Origin: Bactrocera neohumeralis
Lineage: Eukaryota > Arthropoda > Insecta > Diptera > Tephritidae
Length of the DNA stretch: 64,000 nucleotides
Reading direction: 5' to 3'
Assembly (NCBI RefSeq): GCF_024586455.1
Contig: NC_065921.1
Span: forward strand, 76,212,720-76,276,719
The notes under the pieces are model-generated. The model was not told the origin of the DNA, made no database searches, and worked only from the letters and a program-made list of their open reading frames with translations. This document shows, in pieces, positions 1 to 11,337 of this stretch. Numbering within the stretch: position 1 is the stretch's first letter; each line of letters opens with the position of its first letter. The position numbers and the translations under genes were made by a program.

Positions 1-1462
1 TGACAGAAGAGAAAGACAGTGCAACCAAAGATGCCTTCTGTAACCGCTTAGAAAGCACAAATGAAAGCTGCTCCCGCAACGATGTCAAAATCGTGCTTGT
101 TGACTTTAACGCCAGGGTGTGCAGAGCAGGTATCTTTGGTACAATGGTCGGGAAATTCAGCCTCCATGAGGAAAAATCCCCAAATGGATCGAGGCTGATC
201 GAATTCACTGGGGCCTGAAATATGGTTACGTAGTACTAGATTCCAGCATAAGAAAATTCATCAAGCTACCTAGCTATCTCCAGATCGAAAAGATCGAAAT
301 GATAGACGAATACGTCTCCAGTGTCTTAGCATTGACTCGAAACACTATATTGCTGCAGCGAAGATACGCACTCATCTCTGTGCAACAAAAAAGGCAACAA
401 ACGATTTGCTCTCAGCGAAACCGTTGGTTTTGGAAACAGCAAAAGAACACCTGGTTCGATGAAGAGTGGAGAGGTATGCTCGAAAATCTACGAAAAGTTG
501 CGGCGACTAACAGACGGTTTCAAGACCAGAGCATGCTCTTGTAGAACCTCCAGAGGTGATCTACTGACTGATGCCCAGAGTGTACTGAAATTATGAAAGG
601 AAAACTTTTCCAGCCAGCTGAATGGCAGTGATAGCTTAATACCAGGAGATGATGAACCCGATTCTCCAATCCATGACGATGGGACAGACATTTAATTGCC
701 CGACAAATAAGAAGTTCGAATAGCAATCACTCGTCTGAAGAACAACAAAGTGGCGATGGCCGATATATTGCCGGCCGTGCTATTCAAATTCGGGGCCAAA
801 TATTGGAAAAGACCCGGGAAAAGAGAATCGACACACACCGCCGGTTCTGCAGAACTAAATAAAGAAGATGAAATAACTTGGCTCCCACGTATCTGTCATG
901 TCAGTCATTACTTCGAAATCGTGGATAAATTTGTCTAATTTGAAATTAGCCTCGAAACCTAACGCAGAATAACTTTTGCCAAAATGTGATACTTCGGACT
1001 GAGTAGACAATTGAAAATTAATGTTCTCTTTCAACGGACTAAGATCAAACTCTACATGTCACTCATCATCCCGGTCTTGCTATATGGTGCAGAGGCATGG
1101 ACGATGACAACATCTGATGAGCCGTCGTTACGGGTTTTCGAGAGAAAGGTTCTGTGGAAGATTTATCGTCCTTTGCGCATTGGCAACGGCGAATATCGCA
1201 GTCGTGAGCTGTCGACATATACGACAACATTGACATTGAATTAAGAGACTGCGGCGGAGGGTATTCGACGCAGTACCCGCCGGTGGAAGCAGGATGAGGA
1301 AGACTTCCACTCCGTTGGGGAGATCAGGTGGAGAAGCACTTAGCTGCACTTAATATTTCGAATTGGCGCCAAACAGCGAAAAGAAGAACGACTGGCGTGC
1401 TGTTTTGAACTCGGTTACAAGTATAAACGCATAATCTGTGTCTACGCCAATAAAGAAGAAGT
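1..1462 (+). mobile_element. RTE-like non-LTR retrotransposon, decayed copy 1 (5' cut by window edge)
   Basis: Translated pieces run in element order. The end of the APE-type endonuclease comes first (DFNARV, then FGTMVGKFSLHEE and RLIEF near 100-215). A short pre-RT linker follows (VRIAITRLKNNK near 720-755). A large internal deletion then removes nearly all of the reverse transcriptase. The C-terminal region resumes at about 1010 with YGAEAWTM and VFERKVLWKIY. Many stops and frameshifts make it dead. The 3' end is a GCCAATAAAGAAGAAG tail matching the tail of the copy at 3.4-5.5 kb, which sets the right boundary. Such elements copy by target-primed reverse transcription. The RTE/BovB-like clade is inferred from the C-terminal motifs and the short microsatellite tail. 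Confidence 0.8.
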
Positions 1463-1464
1463 AC

Positions 1465-1625
1465 ATAGCTGCCATACAAATTGAACGATCGAACTGAAGT
1501 GCTTGTAAGAAAATTTTGTACTTGAGAAGGTTATTGTAGCTTCAGTTAAATCGAAGTTTAGGTTTTACCTCGCTTAATATTTCGAATATTTCATAGAATA
1601 TTTCTGACACTATAACCTTATCACA
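1465..1625 (-). repeat. Fragment of the ~155 bp-monomer dispersed repeat
   Basis: It contains the hallmark of the family, CATAGCTGCCATACAAATTG followed by a diverged GTGCTTGTAAGAAAATTTT, in reverse orientation. It abuts the 3' tail of the preceding retrotransposon, so the retrotransposon probably inserted into it. Only about one monomer is visible. Confidence 0.6.
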
Positions 1626-2100
1626 TTTTAAGGCTTCCTTATAATATTGGCAGTAGCAAGATATTATTGTAGTGGTATTTAATCAACAAATTTCAATTAC
1701 GATTAACAATTGAGTTTCTTCTAAGCAAATCTGTATACTCTCCCTCTCCCTCTACTCGTAGCTGAATCCTGCAACGACAATTAAATATTAATCGCTTTAA
1801 TCGGTTGAGTGTGTTTCTGCATGTTCTTCCGTCATTAAAATTTAATTAGCGACAGGCATGAACATAAATGCATTACACAATTAATTATACACATGCATCC
1901 AATGTTTGAGTGTTGTCCTTGGAACATGCAAATGTAGCAACAAAAACGTACAACACAATCCACATATAGGCATATGTTCGTATGTACGTTATATCTAATA
2001 TTTATGTAGGATATTTCGTTCTACTCACCAATGATATAGATTCGTATCTAATGTCAGTTAGAATTATATATTTATGTAGTAGTATGCTTAATATGTATAA

Positions 2101-2640
2101 TAGGTTGTCAAAAATTCTTGCGGTATTTGCGCTAGTTGGCGCTGAAAGCGCGTAGTTCTAGTTTTATTCGTCGCATCGGGTCATGCTAAACCTTTTTGGA
2201 AAGCTCATTTCACGCGCTAACACGTGTTTGATTGATTGTCGTTTCCTTTAAGTCGTTCGTGAGTTATAGCGTCGCAAACATGGAGCAAAATAAAGAGAAA
2301 ATACGGCATATTTTACAGTACTACTATGATAAAGGCAAAAATGCATCTCAAGCCACCAATAAAATTTGTGCAGCTTATGGACCCGATACAGTTTCCATTT
2401 CCAACGCACAACGATGGTTTCAACGTTTTCGTTCTGGTGTAGAGGTGGTCGAAGATGCGCCACGCTCCGGAAGGCCTGTCGTCGAAAATTGCGATAAAAT
2501 CGCTGAATTGGTCGAAAGAGACCGGCATAGTAGCAGCCGTAGCATTGGTCAAGAGCTGGACATGAGTCATCAAAAATTCATTTCAATTTCAATAAAAAAA
2601 AAATTCAATAAAAATACCGCAAGACTTTTTTGACAACCCA
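2101..2640 (+). mobile_element. Mariner deletion derivative with both terminal inverted repeats
   Basis: The left end at 2103-2127 starts GGTTGTCAAAAA and includes TCTTGCGGTATT. The right end at 2613-2638 is its inverted complement, with about two mismatches in 25 bases. Flanks are TA-rich, as expected of TA target sites. The element is only about 540 bp against roughly 1.3 kb for an autonomous mariner. It keeps the 5' UTR and the DNA-binding domain, then drops almost straight to the right terminal repeat. It could be moved in trans by a transposase recognising the same ends, but encodes no catalytic domain. Confidence 0.88.
2280..2633 (+). pseudogene. Mariner transposase, N-terminal DNA-binding domain only
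   Basis: An open frame of about 117 codons starts at ATG 2280 (MEQNKEKIRHILQYYYDKGK). Residues 1-95 match the paired helix-turn-helix that binds mariner ends: QRWFQRFRSG near residue 44, EDAPRSGRP near 60, then the second helical unit (RSIGQELDMSH). After about residue 100 the sequence becomes a low-complexity ISIKKKFNK tail read through the deletion junction and the right terminal repeat. The DDD catalytic domain is absent. If expressed, it could only bind element ends. The ATG follows GCAAAC and is preferred over any upstream non-ATG extension. Confidence 0.85.
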
Positions 2641-3224
2641 TTATTATATATAAACGTTAATAAATTAGATTAAAAGCCACCTTCGATTCGTCACTTTCTT
2701 ACGCACTAAAACTCAACTAAAATTTAGAATTAAGCTCTTGTAAAAAATATAATATACATATTTACTAGTATATCATACTATAATGTGAAAATCAATACTC
2801 AGGACTATATGGATGCATCACTAACGTGATACAAAATTTACTGTCTCCATTTAATTATATCAGTTGTTTGTTAGACCCAGCAATCTCCAAATATCGTTAG
2901 AGCCTAGCAATTCAATAGGCAAGTTACAGAAAGACAGGCAGAGAGCACAACTGATATCACTTGTATTTAATCACTTATTATGAAACTCTGCATCTGGATT
3001 TTTATAAAATCACTGCAACAACAATTGTTGTTGAAAAATCAGAAGGCCACACGAATATTATTGGCAATCGCAACAAAACCAAATGATGACACTGAATCTG
3101 TTGTTGCCACCTAGTAATTAACGCCTTAAAGCAATGGCGCGTGTGAAAGCGTTAGGCTGCCACATCACTGCAACAGTGAACCATTTTGTATACACATTTG
3201 TAATTTCTGTTATAAGATAATTTA

Positions 3225-3405
3225 TAGAAGAATAACACCCTTCACAGGTGCATTATTTATAGAATAGGCGATGAGTGGATCTGCTCAGCTTGTCGTGCTG
3301 ATCATTAACATACCATTATATATTTTATAGGGTCTCAGACGCTTTCTTCTGGATATTACATATTTCGTAATAAATTTAATATTCGCTGTTTAGGTATAAA
3401 TATAT
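3225..3405 (+). repeat. 3' end of the ~155 bp-monomer dispersed repeat
   Basis: It shows the non-tandem 3' tail of the family: GCTGATCATTAACAT, TTTTATAGGGTCTCAGACGC, TTCTTCTGG, and an eroded TTAGGTATAAA end. The same tail occurs near 29.5-29.6 kb and 51.8-51.9 kb. No monomers remain upstream. Confidence 0.65.
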
Positions 3406-3429
3406 CTACAACTATATAGCGATAGCCGA

Positions 3430-4118
3430 AATATGGTTATCTGTAACTAGATTCCAGCATAAGAAGATTCATACCTGGCTGTCTCCGATCGAAAAACTAC
3501 CAACCAGATCGATTGTGATAGACGGAAGACACGTCTCCAGTGTTTTAGATTGCGTTCGGAGTCCTAACATCGACTCGGACCACATTTTTGTTGAAGCGAA
3601 AGTATGCACCCTCCTCTGTGCGGCAAAAAGCGCACTCCCACGAAAATAAAGAAGTATCGTAGTCGAGAAGCTGCAATCACAACAGACAGCCGAACGATTT
3701 TCTACTCGGCTTGACTCCTGCTCTCTTTCAAACTTTACGTACAGCTGCAACCGAAACCATTGGTTTTCGGAAAGTGCAAAGAACAGTTGGTACGACGAGG
3801 AGCGTGTCGCAGCGGAGAGAAAACAGGCTGCCACCTCGCAACGTTACGATCGACCACTACACGTGCGGGATGGGATAGATACCATGAAGAGGGAAGCGAG
3901 ACGCATTTTAACAGAAGAAGAAAGAGGCTGAAATGCGTGAGTACGAAGAGCTGGATAAGCTGGCCGACAGGGGTAATGCTCGAAAATTCTACGAAAAAAT
4001 GCGGCGGCTTACGGAAGGTTTCAAGACCGGAGCGTATTCCTGTAGAACCCCCAAAGGTGAGTCACTGATGCCCAGAGCATACTTAAATTATGGAGGGAAC
4101 ACTTCTCCAGCCTGCTGA
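3430..4118 (+). pseudogene. Endonuclease C-terminus and linker of RTE-like copy 2
   Basis: The pieces include NMVI near 3430, WLSPIEKLPTRSIVIDGRH near 3478-3535, and a basic, charged linker rich in K, R and E from about 3760 to 4060 (KEQLVRRGAC, then EYEELDKLADRGNARKFYEKMRRL). It is broken by several stops and at least two frame changes. In the family this segment links the APE endonuclease to the reverse transcriptase. No catalytic residue of the endonuclease core is left. Confidence 0.75.
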
Positions 4119-4139
4119 ATGGCAGTGAACGCACAACAC

Positions 4140-4995
4140 CAGGAGCTATGCACAATCCATAAAAAAGGAGACCCCACAATCTGCGCCAACTACCGTGGGA
4201 TTAGCCTCCTCAACATCGCATATAAGGCTCTATCGAGCGTATTGTGTGAAAGATTAAAGCCCACCGTCAACAAACTGATTGGACCTTATCAGTGTGGCTT
4301 CAGACCTGGCAAATCAACAACCGACCAGATATTCACCATGCGCCAAATCTTGGAAAAGACTCCGTGAAAGGAGAATCGACACACACCACCTCTTCGTCGA
4401 TTTCAAAGCTGCTTTCGACAGCACGAAAAGGAGCTGCCTTTATGCCGCGATGTCTGAATTTGGTATCCCCGCAAAACTAATACGGCTGTGTAAACTGACG
4501 TTGAGTAACACCAAAAGCTCCGTCAGGATCGGGAAGGACCTCTCCGAGCCGTTCGATACCAAACGAGGTTTCAGACAAGGCGATTCCCTATCGTGCGACT
4601 TTTTCAACCTGCTTTTGGAGAAAATAGTTCGAGCCGCAGAACTAAATAGAGAAGGTACCATCTTCTATAAGAGTGTAAAGCTGTTGGCGTATGCCGATGA
4701 TATTGATATCATCGGCCTCAACACCCGCGCCGTTAGTTCTGCTTTCTCCAGGCTGGACAAGGAAGCACAGAAAATGGGTCTGGCAGTGAACGAGGGCAAG
4801 ACGAAATATCTCCTGTCATCAAACAAACAGTCGTCGCATTCGCGACTTGGCACTCACGTCACTGTTGACAGTCATAACTTTGAAGTCGTAGATAATTTCG
4901 TCTATCTTGGAACCAGCGTAAACACCACCAACAATGTCAGCCTAGAAATCCAACGCAGGATAACTCTTGCCAAGGTGCTACTTCGGACTGAGTAG
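4140..4995 (+). pseudogene. Reverse transcriptase domain of RTE-like copy 2, one frameshift
   Basis: Visible RT blocks in order: KKGDPTICANYRGISLLN (4165-4218), GPYQCGFRPGKSTTDQIF (about 4280-4335), HHLFVDFKAAFDS (about 4385-4425, with the first catalytic aspartate), FDTKRGFRQGDSLSCDFFN (4550-4608) and the catalytic YADD at 4690-4701. A single extra base near 4362 (ACTCCGTG where the other copies imply ACCCGTG) shifts the frame between blocks 2 and 3. A second shift near 4985 separates it from the C-terminal region. Otherwise it is open for about 200 codons, so this copy is younger than its relatives here. Confidence 0.9.
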
Positions 4996-5311
4996 GCAAT
5001 TGAGAAGCAAAGTCCTCTCTCGACAAACAAAAACCAAACTCTATAAGTCACTCATAATTCCCGTCCTGCTGTATGGTGCAGAGTCTTGGACGATGTCAAC
5101 AACGGATGAGTCGACGTTGCGAGTTTTCGAGAGAAAAGTTCTGCGAAAGATTTATGGTCCTTTGCGCGTTAGCCACGGCGAATACCGCATTCGATGGAAC
5201 GATGAGCTGTACGAGATATACGACGACATCGACATAGTTCAGCGAATTAAAAGACAGCGGCTACGCTGGCTAGGTCATGTTGTCCGGATGGACGAAAAAC
5301 TCCAGCTCTGA
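4967..5311 (+). pseudogene. C-terminal region of RTE-like copy 2
   Basis: An open stretch of about 114 codons carries the post-RT signature of the family: TKTKLYKSLIIPVLLYGAES, LRVFERKVLRKIYGPLRV, RWNDELYEIYDDIDIVQRIK and RLRWLGHVVRMDE. The function of this part is not well established; it is conserved in many RTE-like elements. After 5311 the frame shifts again, into a charged GKQRKRKTSIPLE tail before the 3' end. Confidence 0.85.
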
Positions 5312-5689
5312 AAATATTCGACGCAGTACCCGCCGGGGGAAGCAGAGGAAGAGGAAGACCTCCATTCCGTTGGAAGGACCAAGTGGAGAAGGACCTGGCT
5401 TCGCTTGGAATATCCAATTGGCGCCACGTAGCGAGAAGAAGAAACGACTGGCGCGCTGTTGTTAACTCGGCTATAATCGCTTAAGCGGTTTCTACGCCAA
5501 TTAAGAAGAAGATATAGCTTTCACCTTAGCAGCTGAAATTTAGGGAATTTTTTATGGTGATAGCTTTTAATTTCTCTACTTTTTTAGAGAAAAAACTTAG
5601 AAATTTCAAATTCAATGGGGAATGCTTACTATCATCCAAAAGAATATTCTTTGGCATTTATTTTTTGAAAATTATCTTTTTCATTCAGT

Positions 5690-6360
5690 CAAATTTTCGA
5701 TGACTCCTTCGAGTATTTCGACTGGTAACTGGCGAATGACACTCGTAATGTTTTGCTCCAAGGCCTGAATCGAAGCGGGATTGTCCACGTAGACTTTCGA
5801 CTTTACATATCCACAGGAAAATGTGTGATATCACACGTTCTTGGTGGCCAATCGATCGGCCCAAAACGCGAAATTATCTGCTCTCCGAAGAGTTCTCTCA
5901 ATAAATTCATTTACTGATGCGATGTATGGGATTTGGTGCCGTCTTGTTGAAACCAAATGCCATCAAGATCATGAGCTTCAATTTCAGGTAACAAATAGTC
6001 AGTTATCATGACACGATAATGATCGCCATTGATGGTTACGGACTGGCATCCTTTTTGAATAAATATAGACCTATGATTCCACCAGCTCACACACAACACC
6101 AAACCGTTAATTTCTGGATGAAATGGTAACTCAGCTTGTTTGTATACCCATTGAGCCAGAAAAGGGCTTCATCCCTGAATAAAATTTGGCTCGAAAACGT
6201 CAAATTTTCTTGGAACTTTTCAAGAGCCCACAGAGCGAAGCGATGTCACTTTGGAAAGTCGAGCGACTGCGAACGGCGCCGAATCGACACTCCACAGTCT
6301 TTGTGTAAACTCTCAGCTACGACTGCTATATTTTCTTTACTGCGTGCTGGATAATATTAT
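5690..6360 (-). pseudogene. Mariner-like transposase relic
   Basis: Read on the minus strand from 6360 down: NIAVVAESLHK and SIRRRSQ (end of the binding domain), then FRDEALFWLNGYTNK (first catalytic aspartate region; the usual FSDEAHFW has changed), then ITINGDHYRVM and GIWFQQDGTKSHT near 5990-5910 (second aspartate kept), then YVKSKVYVDNPASIQALEQN near 5820-5740. Frames change at least three times and the third-aspartate block is lost. No terminal repeats were found. It is a DD34D-type element by motif order, dead, and a different lineage from the 2.1 kb element. Confidence 0.85.
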
Positions 6361-7660
6361 GATAAAAAATCTCTCCAAATTTAAAGCTCAATACTCATAA
6401 ATTTTCTTATGTAGTGGCAACTCCCTCTCTCGAGATTTTTTAGCATTTCGGAAGGAAAAAGCAAGATATATTTTATAATATTAACTTCTAAATTGCTAAA
6501 GGATCATCAAAAATCATTTTGCAAAGTCAGTTCAAAGCATGGCAGGCGCATTTCAATACAGGCGATCAAGTTGACGAAAGTTTTCCAACGATAGAATACG
6601 TAATTACATTCGGCCTTCGGTAAGCATAGTAGTTATATACAAACATTTTTCTCGTTCAAAATCTGAAACACGAGACTTTCACTTTCGACATCATAAGGCC
6701 ACGCAGTCTATTTCAAAATCAATGATCTTTGCGTTAATAAGGAATTCACATGAAACTTCCACAAAATTTCCTCAGTGCGGTTCCATAAAGCTATATTTTT
6801 TGTACTGCTATAAAAGGGTGTCCCAACATTAACGCAAAATTGAAATTAAATTTTTGCCTTTTCTTTGTTGCAATTTTTTCCAATAACATCCACTGTCCAT
6901 AAGCCATTAACCATTTATGGCCGCCAGAAGATAATTTGCTATTAAGTTGCTTAACGGTGAATACATTACACAGCAAAAATTAATTACCCGGCGATTGTAT
7001 TTTCGTGAAAGGCAATTAAAGTGGATAAGTAAAAATTATGTGCCGATAAGTTGAGCGAGTAAACAAACTGTATGAGCAGCATAAATGCAGAGTAAACTCG
7101 AAGAGCATGTAAATTATGGGTGATTATGGCATGAGTTATATCTCACATACAGACATACATATGTATGTGCATGTATGTAGCGAATATGGGCTGTTATTTT
7201 TGGGACTTACATTTCTTATGTATATTAAAGGTATATTTGTGTGGAATTAAAGCAACAAATTTTTAAAGTATAATAAACTTAAATTGAATATTGGTTATAA
7301 CAATAAAGGAACGTTTTCCTTGGGAAGGTTCTTAGCACTGGTCTCAAACACAGTTTTAAACTTGTCTTTGGTCATACTCTTATCATTGTATATAATATAT
7401 ATGTATATCTATATACATTCATGTAGCTTCTAGTCTGTATTTAAGTGTAAGTTTCAGCCCTTTCTATGCGTTTATTACTATTTATTTTCAATTCTTTGTC
7501 TATATAATGCTAAAACTGCTAGTGTTGTTTGTGTCCGATTCCCGAATTCACTGCTAGCTATCATTGAGATAACAAATTCAATTAACAAAGATTTCTTACT
7601 AATTGAATTTGATTCAAGAGTAATTGTGGCTATCTCATTCAGTAGATAAAAATAATTTTA
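6361..7660. other. Unique AT-rich DNA
   Basis: No coding potential or transposon signature was recognised. ACATACATATGTATGTGCAT near 7150 is a short AT-rich palindromic microsatellite of a kind common in fly intergenic DNA. Confidence 0.5.
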
Positions 7661-9470
7661 TACCAGTTTATTGATTTTATGCCAATTATTTGTGCGATAA
7701 ATATTTGTATTCATTTTAGTTTTCGCTTACTCTATGTTGGTTTAATTATGCCAATAATTTGAAGTTATACCACTTATTTTATTTCAGCTCCAACAATTTC
7801 TAGCAAATCAAAAACAACTTTAGAGAAGTAACCTTAATATCCGTATTAGACTTTTAAAAATATTTTCCTAATAATTTATACCAGTTTTTTAGTTTATACC
7901 AGATGGGTTTTAAGTAAAACTTTTCGTAAAATTTTGTGAACTCTAATCAGTATATTCATTTATATCAATATAAGCAGTTTATACCAGCTTTTCAATTATT
8001 TTTTATACAACATTTTTTACATTTGTGCTATTCTCTTTTTTCTGGTAAAGTAAACAGTCTATTTATTTATACCAATCTTTTAGGTTTATACCAGATTTCT
8101 TATATGTCTTACTCCAAAATTTTGCGAATTGTAGGCAGCTTCTGTGAAGTGCTATATTTGCTTTGTATTTTACACTTTCCAGTATAATAATAATAATTAT
8201 TATTTGTACCAATTTATGCAGTTTATACCAGTTTTTGCATGATTTTTCTCTAAATTTTTTTATATTTGCGTTATATTCTTTCTCTTCTGGTATAATAATC
8301 AGACTATTTGTTTATGCCAATCTTTTAGTTTTATACCAGATTTTTTATATGCCTTACTCCAAAATTTTGCGAATTGAAAACAGTGTTAATAAAGTTATAT
8401 ATTCACACTACATGCCTTCCTTACCTTTTATACCAGTCTATTTGATTCAAGACAGATGAGTATTTGCGATTCGTTTTTTGACCGTCTCAAGGCTATAGTT
8501 AAGGCAAAAGGTGGTCATATCGAGCAAAAGTGAATTGGTCCTGAATTTATGATTATTTTCACACATTTTGTACTTTAAAATAAATAAAAATAGTTTTCCA
8601 AACCGAATTTATGGTTTTCTTAATTGGTATTGGCATATTTATAAAAGTTTATTTTATTTATACCAGTTGCTTTTTCGCTTAAGCATACTATTAATGGGAT
8701 ACTAAGCTCAAAATATGTAGCTTCATTTAAGTGATAAATGTACATTATATTTCATGTTTCTTCAATTAAAACAGTATATCTAATTTATACCAGTTACCAA
8801 GTTTGCAAGTCCAAAAGTTTAAATGAACCCAAAACAATTTATTTAATGTAGTAAAGCTGTCACATCGTTGTAGATTTGCTTGATATTCTTTATAAACTTA
8901 TTTATACAAGTTTTTTTATTTATACCAGTTGTTTATTTGGTTAACCTGGCTCTAAAATCGGATTTTTTCAGTTCTAAGAAGCTATACTAAAGTTATTAAA
9001 AAGACTTTATTTTATCTCTCTGTGTTATACCAGTTAGTTTGGTTTATACCAGTTACCTAATTTATTACTCCACAAGTTTGAACTAATCCAAAATATATAC
9101 TGTAATTAATGGTTTAAGGTTGTTAACCAGTTCATGTCATTTATACCAGATATTATTCCGATTGAAATTTCTCTTAATCGGATACTCAGCTCAAAATAGC
9201 TTTATCACAATTATTTAGGTACATTATATTTAATGTCTCTTGAATTATACCAGTATTTCTGATTTATACCAGTTATCCTATTTTTTTTTATTAAAATGTT
9301 ATATAGTCACTTTATATTATCGCCTCCTTATTATACCAGTATATCCGGATTATACCCCAGTCAATTAATCTGCCCCACCATAAATTTGAATTAAGCCAAA
9401 ATATTTACTGTTATTTACTTTTTGTTGCTTATGCCAGTTTATGTTATTTTTACCAGTTGTTTGTTCGATT
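7660..9470. repeat. Degenerate TTATACCAG repeat region (~1.8 kb)
   Basis: TTATACCAG(T/A) or close variants (TACCAATC, TGCCAG) recur about two dozen times, often as pairs 17-20 bp apart: 7879/7897, 8067/8085, 8202/8222, 8311/8331, 9027/9045, 9246/9263, 9330/9348. Pairs and single boxes lie about 85-245 bp apart. A longer shared unit with CTTACTCCAAAATTTTGCGA occurs near 8107 and 8351, with a weaker relative near 7925. It looks like an old, decayed tandem array, interrupted at 8464-8629 by a transposon fragment. No known family name comes to mind. Confidence 0.7.
8464..8629 (+). mobile_element. 3' fragment of the DD37D (maT-like) transposon family
   Basis: The sequence from TTGCGATTCGTTTTTTGACC through ATCGAGCAAAAGTGA to TTAATTGGT is nearly identical to the 3' end of the copy at 42.7-43.5 kb. 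It encodes the last residues (CDSFFDRLKAIVKAKGGHIEQK, partly visible here) and the 3' UTR. It lacks the final terminal repeat and lies inside the TTATACCAG array. Confidence 0.85.
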
Positions 9471-11079
9471 CAGCTCCTTCAAAGCTTTTCTGACTTTAAT
9501 ATGTGTAATAATGTGAAAAATGTGGGTCAATGTCTGGCTATATCTGAGCTCATTTGTGTGAAACACATTGATATCCCGTGATAATGACCAACACGATGAG
9601 CGCCACCGGCAGAATATGCCAGCAGTGTCAGTGTGCAGTCAACTGCGGCAAAAAGTGAAATGAGAAATAATTAAAAGGCGCAAAACACACACACACACTG
9701 TTTCAACCACAGCGGTGTGTGTGTGTGTGCAAGGGGTACCAACATAAACGCTTGCCCTTAAGCGCCAGGTGGATATTTGAATTTCAGCATACACCCCATT
9801 TTGCTTGCAACAAATTGTGGCAACATAATATAGCAATCTGTCGAACAGCTGGCAAACAAAATGCTGTTGCCGCTCATTATCGTCAATGCAATGCCAACAG
9901 CCAAGCGCGCCACAAAGACATGCCACCGAGTGTGACAAAAAACAGCAGCAACAACAACAGCAGCAACTTGTGTGGCCCTGACATACTTGTGGCACGGCAT
10001 GCCACAAAAACAAGCTTGCAGCGGGTGCAGAGCGTGAGCACGCGGTGGTCGTTTGCATGCAGCGAGAGGAGGTGAAAAGCAATGCTGTTTATTGTTTGAG
10101 TTGTTGTTGTTGGGCGTTCACCATTTCGTAATTGTAGTTGCACTCTTTTAATATTTTCAATGCCTTGCACACTTTTGCATGCGCTCTGCTTTAGCTTGCC
10201 GCCCGCCCGCTTGCAATTTGCTCCCGCGCTTATCGCCTTATTTGCATCTGGCCACCAGATGGCCATTGAGCGAACGCTTGAATAGCTCAATGGTTGAAAG
10301 CTGCACGGCATGGCATGGCACTGGTGCAGGCGCATAAAAATTCAAAATACATATATACATATATGTGTGTTTGTGTGTACATAACTGTAAAGATGAAAAC
10401 ATAAAGTGTTGTAAAGAAGAGTCAAATTGCAATCTGCTGCCACAATATGCCGTAAGCCAACACGCTCGCTGTCGCAGTGGCATTACAAACGCCCGGTCAC
10501 GAGGTCAGCGCAGTGATAGCGCAACAACAACAAAGCAACAATAATATTGTGATTTTAAATACCCATCTCATTGGCTGGCGTTTATATATGTGTGTGTGTG
10601 TGTTTGTATTTTATTCTTTCATTGTTGTGCCCTTTTATTGTCTTGTTTACTCGCGTTTATTTGCATTTTAAATTTGCTTTGCCGCGAAATTGTCAATGAA
10701 ACCAGAAACCAGGCAGCGGCATCAAAGGCAGCATTTGTCCATTTAATGTTTAATGAACTGGCTGGAATATATTGCAGATATTTACAAAAACAAAGCTTTG
10801 AAGTGAGTATAGAGCGGTCATAAGGGCAGCTGGTTTCAAGTAGCAACTGCCATCCTTTGTCGGAGCAGGAGTTTATTTCAGAGAAGCGTTACTGAGCTTC
10901 GAATTTCTAGAGAGGTTGAGTGAATGACTACCACTGAGACAAAAATGTATTCACTTTATTTTATTCCCGGTATACCCCCATGTACTTCTGAACCTACAAG
11001 CGTACTCTATTATATGCTCTCTATATCATGCTGAGCCTACTCATGCTTCTACTAAAGATCAACAATACAAAAAGGCCTC
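9471..11079. other. Unique non-coding DNA with microsatellites
   Basis: Host-type sequence. It holds a CA tract and a facing GT tract (9687-9732), CAG/CAA repeats (about 9938-9968), a GTTGTTGTTG tract (about 10100) and GT repeats (about 10585-10603). Open frames here are antisense or low-complexity artefacts rich in Q, N, C and H. From about 10930 the sequence grades into retroelement relics. Confidence 0.5.
9687..9732. repeat. Facing CA and GT microsatellites (potential hairpin)
   Basis: A (CA)n tract is followed after about 17 bases by a (GT)n tract of similar length, so one strand could fold into a stem of about 14 bp. No function is implied. Confidence 0.7.
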
Positions 11080-11280
11080 ATCCTAGATGAAAAACTCTGG
11101 TAGAAACCCAACCTTTAGGAAAGACTAAGACTGAGGAACGAAAGACTACTAAAATCATGGGTTGTCCTGTACTGCTGCGGGAGGCCTATTGACAAAAGGT
11201 CGGAACTCTCAGTAAAGGTAAGTCTCTATCTCTATTCTAACCACAACTAAGCCTATAATGTTCTATTTTTGCGTAGACTG
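11080..11280 (+). pseudogene. Relic of an RNase H-type non-LTR reverse transcriptase (C-terminal part)
   Basis: Translation gives KGLILDEKLW followed by KPN, then RLRLRNERLLKSW, then VLYCCGRPI. This resembles the post-catalytic LGVILD..L.WKPN and ..R..LTYG region of Jockey/I/R1-type polymerases. It is short and full of stops. The RNase H part of a similar element resumes at about 11936, beyond an RTE-like insertion, so the two may be halves of one split element. Confidence 0.5.
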
Positions 11281-11337
11281 AGTTAGAAAAGATCACACTC
11301 GCGAAAACATTGACGATATGTTCAACAAATTGCTCTC

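Larger units (their letters stand above)
3425..5512 (+). mobile_element. RTE-like non-LTR retrotransposon, decayed copy 2 (best RT in the window)
   Basis: It runs from the C-terminal part of the endonuclease (about 3430-3600) through a basic linker, the reverse transcriptase (about 4140-4995) and the C-terminal region (4967-5311), to a GCCAATTAAGAAGAAG tail at 5496-5512. The 5' UTR and most of the endonuclease are missing, which is typical 5' truncation of a non-LTR insertion. Several frameshifts divide the pol frame, so it is a relic. Its RT and tail are the reference for recognising the other copies at 0-1.4, 11.3-11.9, 33.9-35.8 and 62.8-63.6 kb. Confidence 0.9.

Noticed and set aside
9639..10335. 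Overlapping open frames of 118-150 codons on both strands
   Set aside because: They overlap each other and CAG/CAA repeats, with residue runs typical of simple sequence.
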